From: Sulfurovum sp.
Lineage (GTDB): Bacteria; Campylobacterota; Campylobacteria; Campylobacterales; Sulfurovaceae
Direction of reading: 5' to 3'
Length of the DNA stretch: 5,304 nucleotides
Assembly (NCBI GenBank): GCA_030634925.1
Contig: DAOVZV010000116.1
Location: forward strand, 1 to 5,304
Notes under the pieces: model-generated
Database searches by the model: none
The model's input: the letters and a program-made list of their open reading frames with translations, nothing else
What the model was told of the DNA's origin: nothing
Translations under genes and position numbers: made by a program
Shown: piece after piece, positions 1 to 5,304 of the stretch
Numbering within the stretch: position 1 is the first letter of the stretch
How the letters are laid out: every line of letters starts with the position of its first letter

Positions 1-1508
1 CTGCTTTTGGGTATAGTGAAGAGGATGGATATTTTTATGAACAGCCTATCTATTGGGCTATATCTGATAGTATGGATTTGGAGCTGAATGCTCATATACG
101 AACAGAGAAGACCAAAGGACTATATGGGACTTTTCGTTTTGCTGATAGTCCATACTCCTTTGGACAATTAAGAGCAGGGTTTTTTGAAGATAATCCTAGC
201 TATACAGAAGAGAATAATCTACCAAACAAAGAGCATTATGGTATAGAGTTCAATTATCAATCTTCAAAGCTTTTGAGTCGTTGGCTACCAGATAATTATA
301 CAGATGGACTCTATATCAACACTACATATCTCAATGATATTGAATATCTACTTATGCAACAGAGTGGACTAGCACATTTTGGATTATTACCACTCCAAGA
401 GTCTCGTATTAATTATTTTCTAGGCAATGATGATTTTTATTTTGGAGTAAATGCCAAATACTTTATAGATACAACAAAAGAGGATAATAATAATACAATC
501 CAAATACTTCCTGCTATGCAAATACACAAATATCTTGACAGTATAATATGGGATAATCTCACATATAGTGTAGATATACAATCAAAAAACTTCATAAGAG
601 AAGAGGGTAGTACTCTAAAGCAGTATGAGTTTAGAGTGCCTATAGAGTTTACTATGAGTCTCTTTGATGATTATATAGATATATCTTTGAGAGAGGAGAT
701 ATATTATAGCAAATTTTATTTTGGCAATGAGACTTATATAGAAGATGAGTTTTCGTACTTTAGTAATATTCATCAAGCCAAAATATCTACTGATTTGACT
801 AAAAAGTATAGCAGTTTTGTCCATGTACTACAGCCATCTGTAAGATATATGAAAGCAGGAGAAGAGGAGCATAAGCCTATAGATTTTGATTTGTTAGAAG
901 ATAGTCAAAAAGAGCTATTTAGCATAAGCCATATAGAAGAGCAGTTTAATATCTCTTTGGGACAGTATTTTTATGATAACAATGCAAAGCTAATATTTTA
1001 TCAAAGAGTAAAGCAAGACTATTATAGAGATAGGAATTTGAGTCGTAGATTTAGTGATATTGGCAATGAGATGAAGTTAAACCTAGGAAGTTGGAGTTTT
1101 TATAACAATATAGTATATTCTCATGAATTTGAGAAGATTAGAGAGTCATCTAGTAGAGTATCTCTAAGTAAACCTAGTTACTCTATTGGATTGGGACATC
1201 TATATAGAGAGTTATCAGCAGATTTGAGCAAATCTACACCATCAAAAGATATAACTTTTTCTTTTAGATATAAGTTTAATGAGAGGTTTAATATCAATCT
1301 ATCTGGTATGTATGATGTAGATGAAGATATGGCTACTCAGTGGCTTATGGGAATACACTATGGGATAGATTGTTGGAGGGTAGATGCCTCTTTGAAAAAA
1401 GAGATAGTACCCCGACCAGCTGGTTCTACTCTGCCAGATAGTACAAATAAGTTCTTTATTCAATTTACATTTAGTCCATTTGGTAGTTTTGGTACAACAC
1501 CATTATAG
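1..1508 (+). CDS. lptD: LPS-assembly outer-membrane protein LptD, C-terminal part (5' end cut by window edge)
   Basis: The reading frame is open from the left edge (first full codon at base 3), so the ATG at 72 is an internal Met and the true start lies outside the window; 501 C-terminal residues are visible. LptD is the outer-membrane beta-barrel that, with lipoprotein LptE, inserts lipopolysaccharide into the outer leaflet. Supporting sequence: the conserved entry to the LptD C-terminal domain, a Pro-Ile-Tyr-Trp-Ala-x-Ser-Asp-Ser-x-Asp stretch (about bases 45-77), followed by Arg-Thr-x-x-x-x-Gly-Leu-Tyr-Gly strands, many alternating aromatic/polar beta-strands, and a terminal aromatic-rich strand containing FFIQFTFSPFGSFG. 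The signal peptide and periplasmic OstA_N/jelly-roll domain would lie upstream and are not seen. Only one Cys is visible (codon 1371-1373), in a Gly-Ile-Asp-Cys-Trp context. The next gene begins 12 bases after the stop. Family assignment is firm from motif recognition; the symbol is by family. Confidence 0.88.
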   Translation, partial: AFGYSEEDGYFYEQPIYWAISDSMDLELNAHIRTEKTKGLYGTFRFADSPYSFGQLRAGFFEDNPSYTEENNLPNKEHYGIEFNYQSSKLLSRWLPDNYTDGLYINTTYLNDIEYLLMQQSGLAHFGLLPLQESRINYFLGNDDFYFGVNAKYFIDTTKEDNNNTIQILPAMQIHKYLDSIIWDNLTYSVDIQSKNFIREEGSTLKQYEFRVPIEFTMSLFDDYIDISLREEIYYSKFYFGNETYIEDEFSYFSNIHQAKISTDLTKKYSSFVHVLQPSVRYMKAGEEEHKPIDFDLLEDSQKELFSISHIEEQFNISLGQYFYDNNAKLIFYQRVKQDYYRDRNLSRRFSDIGNEMKLNLGSWSFYNNIVYSHEFEKIRESSSRVSLSKPSYSIGLGHLYRELSADLSKSTPSKDITFSFRYKFNERFNINLSGMYDVDEDMATQWLMGIHYGIDCWRVDASLKKEIVPRPAGSTLPDSTNKFFIQFTFSPFGSFGTTPL

Positions 1509-1514
1509 GAGGAG
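1507..1514 (+). promoter_or_regulatory. Strong Shine-Dalgarno overlapping the lptD stop codon
   Basis: AGGAGGAG sits at these bases, with its first AG being the end of the lptD TAG stop codon, and lies 6 bases upstream of the ATG at 1521. It fixes the start of the phosphoribosyltransferase gene and suggests translation of the two genes is linked. It is the best ribosome binding site in the window. Confidence 0.8.
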
Positions 1515-1520
1515 TATATT

Positions 1521-2180
1521 ATGCCAAATGAGATAGTAGATAGTATCCATTTTCAAGATAGAGAAGATGCCTCTAGGCAGGTGATAGAGACTCTACCTAT
1601 AGAGCTACTGAGTGAGAATGAGACTGTTGTGATAGGTATAAGCGAGAATGGTCTATATATAGCAGATAAGATAGCCAAAGCATTGGATGCAAAGCTAGAT
1701 ATTTTGCTCACAGAACCGATATTAGCACCCAATAATAGTGAAGTAGAGATAGCTATAGTATCAGAGACACAAGATGTAGTGATACACAAAGCTATCATAA
1801 ACTCATTTGGTATAAATGAGGACTATATATATGGTGAGGCTAGTCGCAAATATGATGAAGAGGTGTTGGCATATATATACAAATATCGCAAAGGAAAAGA
1901 GATAACAAATCTCAAAGGTAAATATGTAGTAATAGTAGATGATTGTGTAGAGACGGGGCTTACTATGATGGTCTCACTCAAATCAATCATAGCAAAAGAG
2001 GCAAAGAATATATATATAGCCACTCCTATCTTGGATAGGTCTGTATATCAAAATTTGCTTACTGTATGTGATGGAGTGTTTTGTCCTAATATAATACACG
2101 ACTATATTTCGATAGAATACTACTATAAAGAGTTTGATATATTAGGTTTTGACGATATAAAGAAAATAATAAACAAATAG
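1521..2180 (+). CDS. Predicted phosphoribosyltransferase (COG1926-like), substrate unknown
   Basis: This 219-residue soluble protein has a type I phosphoribosyltransferase fold. The PRPP-binding motif is at residues 136-148: four hydrophobics, the acidic pair D140-D141, then T145-G146-x-T148. The N-terminal Phe-x-Asp-Arg-x-Asp-Ala-x-Arg block (residues 11-19) resembles the opening of the COG1926 family of predicted phosphoribosyltransferases, and the following strand-loop-helix (residues 36-55) aligns with that family's loop I. There the usual Pro-Arg-Gly-Gly is replaced by Ser-Glu-Asn-Gly (41-44), and the family's Arg-Lys-Leu-Gly-Ala-Pro-like stretch becomes Thr-Glu-Pro-Ile-Leu-Ala-Pro (64-70). 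No signal peptide or membrane segment is seen. The start is set by the Shine-Dalgarno overlapping the preceding stop. It lies between lptD and pnp; the H. pylori homologue next to pnp is, as I recall, likewise uncharacterised. The fold is well supported; the reaction and substrate cannot be inferred. Confidence 0.85.
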   Translation: MPNEIVDSIHFQDREDASRQVIETLPIELLSENETVVIGISENGLYIADKIAKALDAKLDILLTEPILAPNNSEVEIAIVSETQDVVIHKAIINSFGINEDYIYGEASRKYDEEVLAYIYKYRKGKEITNLKGKYVVIVDDCVETGLTMMVSLKSIIAKEAKNIYIATPILDRSVYQNLLTVCDGVFCPNIIHDYISIEYYYKEFDILGFDDIKKIINK

Positions 2181-2188
2181 AAATAACC

Positions 2189-2194
2189 AAAGGA
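2189..2194 (+). promoter_or_regulatory. Shine-Dalgarno of pnp
   Basis: AAAGGA lies 6 bases before the ATG at 2201, within the 20-base gap after the phosphoribosyltransferase stop. The gap is too short for the kind of long 5' leader hairpin through which enterobacterial pnp is autoregulated, and no such stem is visible. Confidence 0.65.
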
Positions 2195-2200
2195 ATAGGT

Positions 2201-4333
2201 ATGCAAGAAAAAATAATAGAGTTAGAAGTAAATAATATTCAAGAGATATATGAATTTGACAAGATAGCAAAACAAGCTAGTGGTGCAGTGATGTATAGAC
2301 AAGGAAAAGCTGTACTAATAGCTGCTGTAGCAGTAGATGAAAAGGCAGTTGATGAAGACTTTTTGCCTCTTACTGTACAGTATATAGAGAAATCTTACGC
2401 ATCTTCAAAGATACCAGGTGGATTTATCAAAAGAGAGACAAAGCCAGGAGATTTTGAGACACTTACTTCTAGGATTATAGACCGTTCTTTGCGTCCACTG
2501 TTTCCTACAGGATTTCACTATCCTGTGACTATTACTGTGATGGTCGTGAGTTCTGATAGTGAAGTAGATATGCAAATAGCAGGACTTCACGCAGCGTCAT
2601 CGGCACTATTTGTATCCGATATAGATATTCGTACTGCTATAGGTGCTGTGAGAGTAGGGACTGTTGGTGATGATATAATTATCAATCCTACACTATCTCA
2701 ACAAGCTAAAAGTGAATTGGATTTGTTGGTTGTTGGTAGTGGATCTGATGTGCTTATGATAGAGATGCGTACTATGGCAACAGAAGATGAAAATGGTCAT
2801 AGTGCCAATGAATTTAACGAAGAAGCACTAGTAGAAGTGATAGCTATGGCATCAGAGGCTATAGACAAAGCATCTACTGCTTATACCAAGGCTTTTGTGA
2901 GTGTAGCTAGAGAACCTATCGAGTTGGGATTAGTAGAAGATAAGATAGATGAAGAGTTATATAATTATATAGAGTCCAATTATGCACAAGGCGTATCAGA
3001 TGCTATATCTCACATGGCAAAGAGTGAACGCTCAAATAGACTCAAAAAACTAAGAACTAAGATACTATCAGCACTAGAAGAGAGTGGCAAAGAAGCAGAT
3101 AAAGATTTGGTCACAAAAGTACTAGAGAGATACAAAAAGAGTGTAGTAAGAGATATGATACTAGACAAAAATATCCGTGCAGATGGTAGAGGATTGGATG
3201 AGGTTAGAGATATATCTATAGAGACCAATATCTTGCCATCAGTTCATGGTTCGTGTCTATTTACAAGAGGACAGACACAAGCATTAGTCACTGTAACACT
3301 AGGAGACAAAAAAGATTCACAGATGTATGAGCTTATCACATCCAAAAATAGTCTAAGTGAAAACTTCATGGTGCATTATAATTTCCCTGGGTATAGTGTA
3401 GGTGAAGCAAAATTTATAGGTGCTCCAGGACGAAGAGAACTGGGTCATGGTAATCTAGGAAAAAGAGCATTAGAGCCAACACTAGATATAAATTATGATG
3501 GTACAGTTCGTCTAGTATCGGAGATATTGGAGAGTAATGGCTCATCATCTATGGCTACTATATGTGGTGGCTCGTTGGCTATGCGTGGAGCAGAAGTCAA
3601 GACATCAGGATTGGTAGCAGGTATTGCTATGGGTCTTGTGATGGATGGTGATAGATATGCAGTACTTACAGATATTATGGGACTAGAAGACCATGATGGA
3701 GATATGGATTTCAAGGTAGCAGGTACAGTCAATGGTATCACAGCACTTCAGATGGACATCAAGCTAGGTGGAATAGAACTATCTGTACTCAAAGATGCAC
3801 TATCTAAAGCCAAAAATGGTAAAAATCATATACTAGGTATTATGAGTCAAGCAGAGAGTGGAATGAAAAAGAGTGAAGCACTTCCTACTACAGAGCAGTT
3901 TAATATTCATCCATCAAAAATAGTAGATATTATAGGAAAAGCAGGAGCTACTATTAGAGAAATAATAGAGAAGTTTGAAGTGAGTATTGACCTTGACCGT
4001 GATGTGGGTGGAGTCAAGCTATCAGGAGAAGATGAGACAAAAGTAGCACAAGCTAAGGCTCATATAGAGACTCTAGCATCTACTCCTGTGAAGACTCAGA
4101 TGGTATATAAAGTAGGTGAGAAGTATAACGGTAAAGTCAAAAGAATTGTAGATTTTGGTCTCTTTGTAGAGATGCCAGATGGTTTTGATGCACTTTTACA
4201 TATATCCAAAGTAGCAAAAGAGAGAGTAAATAATCTAAGTGAGAGATATAGTGAGGGTGATGCTATTACCGTAGTAGTAATGGAACAAAAGGGTAAAAAG
4301 GTAGAACTAGCTACAGAAGATTATTTGGCATAA
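2201..4333 (+). CDS. pnp: Polynucleotide phosphorylase (polyribonucleotide nucleotidyltransferase)
   Basis: PNPase degrades RNA 3' to 5' by phosphorolysis, releasing nucleoside diphosphates, and can run in reverse to add tails; it acts in the cytoplasm as a trimeric ring, often in a degradosome. At 710 residues it matches the usual full length. Domains in order: first RNase PH-like core (about 10-140), with the RNA-gripping loop as Phe75-Ile-Lys-Arg78 instead of the common Phe-Phe-Arg-Arg; an alpha-helical linker (about 145-320); second RNase PH core (about 325-550) with Gly-Arg-Arg-Glu (410-413), the phosphate-binding serines 448-450 in an Asn-Gly-Ser-Ser-Ser-Met context, and catalytic Asp497 and Asp503, equivalent to E. 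coli D486 and D492; KH domain (about 565-625) with its GxxG loop as Gly-Lys-Ala-Gly (579-582); and S1 domain (about 638-707) with Phe-Gly-Leu-Phe-Val (652-656) and His-Ile-Ser (667-669). All active-site residues are present, so it should be active. It follows the phosphoribosyltransferase gene by 20 bases. Confidence 0.98.
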   Translation: MQEKIIELEVNNIQEIYEFDKIAKQASGAVMYRQGKAVLIAAVAVDEKAVDEDFLPLTVQYIEKSYASSKIPGGFIKRETKPGDFETLTSRIIDRSLRPLFPTGFHYPVTITVMVVSSDSEVDMQIAGLHAASSALFVSDIDIRTAIGAVRVGTVGDDIIINPTLSQQAKSELDLLVVGSGSDVLMIEMRTMATEDENGHSANEFNEEALVEVIAMASEAIDKASTAYTKAFVSVAREPIELGLVEDKIDEELYNYIESNYAQGVSDAISHMAKSERSNRLKKLRTKILSALEESGKEADKDLVTKVLERYKKSVVRDMILDKNIRADGRGLDEVRDISIETNILPSVHGSCLFTRGQTQALVTVTLGDKKDSQMYELITSKNSLSENFMVHYNFPGYSVGEAKFIGAPGRRELGHGNLGKRALEPTLDINYDGTVRLVSEILESNGSSSMATICGGSLAMRGAEVKTSGLVAGIAMGLVMDGDRYAVLTDIMGLEDHDGDMDFKVAGTVNGITALQMDIKLGGIELSVLKDALSKAKNGKNHILGIMSQAESGMKKSEALPTTEQFNIHPSKIVDIIGKAGATIREIIEKFEVSIDLDRDVGGVKLSGEDETKVAQAKAHIETLASTPVKTQMVYKVGEKYNGKVKRIVDFGLFVEMPDGFDALLHISKVAKERVNNLSERYSEGDAITVVVMEQKGKKVELATEDYLA

Positions 4334-4342
4334 ATTGATGTA

Positions 4343-4348
4343 AAGAGG
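4343..4348 (+). promoter_or_regulatory. Shine-Dalgarno of the hybrid-kinase-like gene
   Basis: AAGAGG lies 9 bases before the ATG at 4358. An in-frame TAG at 4349-4351 immediately upstream rules out any earlier start, so 4358 is the first possible Met. The 24-base gap after pnp holds no inverted repeat or T-run that would act as a terminator. Confidence 0.65.
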
Positions 4349-4357
4349 TAGAAAAGT

Positions 4358-5304
4358 ATGAATGAAACAATAGTAGAGAATGTGAGTAGCGTAAGTACAG
4401 TTGATACATATCTAATCGTTATGATAATAGCGTTATTTATATCTATGCTTGTATTGGGGTATTTTGTATATAAGTTTTCAAATCAAAATAGAGAGTTTGC
4501 TAGAAAGATTAGAAAATCAAAAGAGATAGAGAAGAGCCAAAGCTCACTACTTGCCAATATGAGTGAGGATATATACACCCTTACTCAAAACTTGGTAGAG
4601 GAGCAAACAGTCTCTACTACAAACAAGATAGAAGATGAGATTTTGAACTCTGCAAACAACTTAAGAGAGTTGCTCAAAATTAAATCAAACAAAGTAGAAG
4701 TCTTTAGAGAGAACTTTAGTTTCAGTCATATGCTAGATGATATATCTCGTTATATAGCATCTAACTTCAAAGATAGAGAGACAGAGGTAATATTTAATAT
4801 AGACAAAAGTGTACCTCGATACTTGACTGGTGATGTACTTCACCTAAGTAGGATACTAAACAACATACTAGAGTTTACTATTCAAGCTACACCTTATGGC
4901 AAAGTAACAGTCAATATATCTTGTGGTAATGCTGTGAATAATAAGCTTATGCTAAATATAGAGATAATAGATACAAGTAAAGGACTTGATGATAAGTCAT
5001 TGGCTGAGGCATTTACTTTTGTTTATGATGAGAAGATGGACAAACACAAAGGATTAAGACTATATATCGCCAAAGAACTTACAAGGGCTATAGAGGGTGT
5101 ATTGAAACTCACTAGTGTATTGGGTGCAGGAAATACATTTGTATTTAATGCTCCTATGCATATCAATGACAATTCATACCGTAAGTTCAAGCTAGAGAAT
5201 AGAGACAAAAAAGTACTAATATTTAGTAAAAAGGTAGCTACTGGCTTATCTCTAAAAAAATTATTTTCTTGTTTCTATGATGATGTATCAGTAGAACATC
5301 AAGA
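4358..5304 (+). CDS. Membrane-anchored degenerate hybrid histidine kinase-like protein (3' end cut by window edge)
   Basis: The frame is open from the ATG to the right edge: 315 complete codons and no stop. Layout: a short N-terminus, one transmembrane helix (about residues 17-40), a charged linker helix (41-60), a HisKA-like helical pair (about 60-120), a HATPase_c-like domain (about 125-268), and the beginning of a receiver-like domain (from about 283). The family is recognised from the Leu-Ala-Asn-Met-Ser H-box lead-in (65-69), the Gly-Asp-x-x-x-Leu-x-x-Ile-Leu-x-Asn block (158-169), Asp-Thr-x-x-Gly (205-209), and the closing Leu-Gly-Ala-Gly-Asn-Thr-Phe-x-Phe (255-263). However, the phospho-accepting His is Glu70, the second N-box Asn is Phe173, G1 has Ser207 for Gly, G2 reads His-Lys-Gly-Leu-Arg-Leu (230-235), and the receiver's acidic pair is Ser290-Lys291. 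It is therefore probably not an active autokinase; a scaffold, a partner of a true kinase, or a carrier of a later intact receiver are all possible. There is no sizeable periplasmic sensor domain, so any input would be cytoplasmic or via the membrane. Confidence 0.82.
   Translation, partial: MNETIVENVSSVSTVDTYLIVMIIALFISMLVLGYFVYKFSNQNREFARKIRKSKEIEKSQSSLLANMSEDIYTLTQNLVEEQTVSTTNKIEDEILNSANNLRELLKIKSNKVEVFRENFSFSHMLDDISRYIASNFKDRETEVIFNIDKSVPRYLTGDVLHLSRILNNILEFTIQATPYGKVTVNISCGNAVNNKLMLNIEIIDTSKGLDDKSLAEAFTFVYDEKMDKHKGLRLYIAKELTRAIEGVLKLTSVLGAGNTFVFNAPMHINDNSYRKFKLENRDKKVLIFSKKVATGLSLKKLFSCFYDDVSVEHQ

Noticed and set aside
72..74. ATG at 72 as the start of the first gene
   Set aside because: The frame is open from the left edge and the residues before it carry the conserved LptD Tyr-Trp-Ala-x-Ser-Asp motif, so this Met is internal.
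542..547. TATAAT hexamers resembling -10 promoter boxes (also near 2092)
   Set aside because: They occur inside coding sequence of an A+T-rich genome with no supporting -35 or upstream signal, so they cannot be told from chance.
615..824. Open reading frames on the minus strand inside lptD, the phosphoribosyltransferase gene, pnp and the kinase-like gene (for example 615-824, 1553-1798, 3010-3228, 3493-3741, 5023-5208)
   Set aside because: Each lies wholly inside a well-supported + strand gene, is short, has low-complexity Ser/Ile/Leu-rich composition typical of antisense shadows, and shows no recognisable motif.
2958..2971. Perfect 14-base A+T palindrome, TATATAATTATATA
   Set aside because: It lies inside the pnp coding region where it encodes ordinary linker residues, is pure A/T with a weak stem, and such runs are expected by chance with this ATA-rich codon use.
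4358..5304. Idea that the fourth gene is a decaying pseudogene
   Set aside because: It has a proper ribosome binding site, no frameshift or stop over 315 codons, and codon use like its neighbours; the fold pattern is preserved although catalytic positions are changed.

Overview
The window comes from an A+T-rich bacterial genome, most likely of the Campylobacterota (Helicobacter/Campylobacter/Sulfurimonas/Sulfurovum relatives). Two things suggest this. The order lptD, COG1926-type phosphoribosyltransferase, pnp matches what I recall from Helicobacter pylori. Codon choice also leans heavily to ATA (Ile), AGA (Arg), and CTA/TTG (Leu). No genus can be fixed from the sequence alone.

There are four genes, all on the + strand and tightly packed. 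(1) The window opens inside the 3' part of an LptD-type outer-membrane LPS-assembly gene, ending at 1508. (2) After 12 bases comes a 219-residue phosphoribosyltransferase-like gene (1521-2180). (3) After 20 bases comes a complete polynucleotide phosphorylase gene, pnp (2201-4333), with all catalytic and RNA-binding domains intact. (4) After 24 bases comes a membrane-anchored protein built like a hybrid sensor histidine kinase (4358 to the right edge, open), whose signature catalytic residues are largely replaced. Each downstream gene has a Shine-Dalgarno-like sequence, and no terminator-like hairpin is seen in the gaps, so the four are probably co-transcribed. No stretch over 300 bases lacks a gene, and I see no RNA genes, mobile elements, CRISPR or long repeats.

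The first three genes are ordinary housekeeping or conserved-context genes: LPS export at the outer membrane, a predicted PRPP-binding enzyme of unknown substrate, and 3'-to-5' RNA decay. The part most worth a second look is the fourth gene. It keeps the architecture TM - dimerisation helices - HATPase fold - receiver start, but has Glu where the phospho-accepting His should be, damaged N, G1 and G2 boxes, and Ser-Lys where the first receiver's acidic pair should be. It looks like a pseudokinase or scaffold rather than an active sensor kinase.
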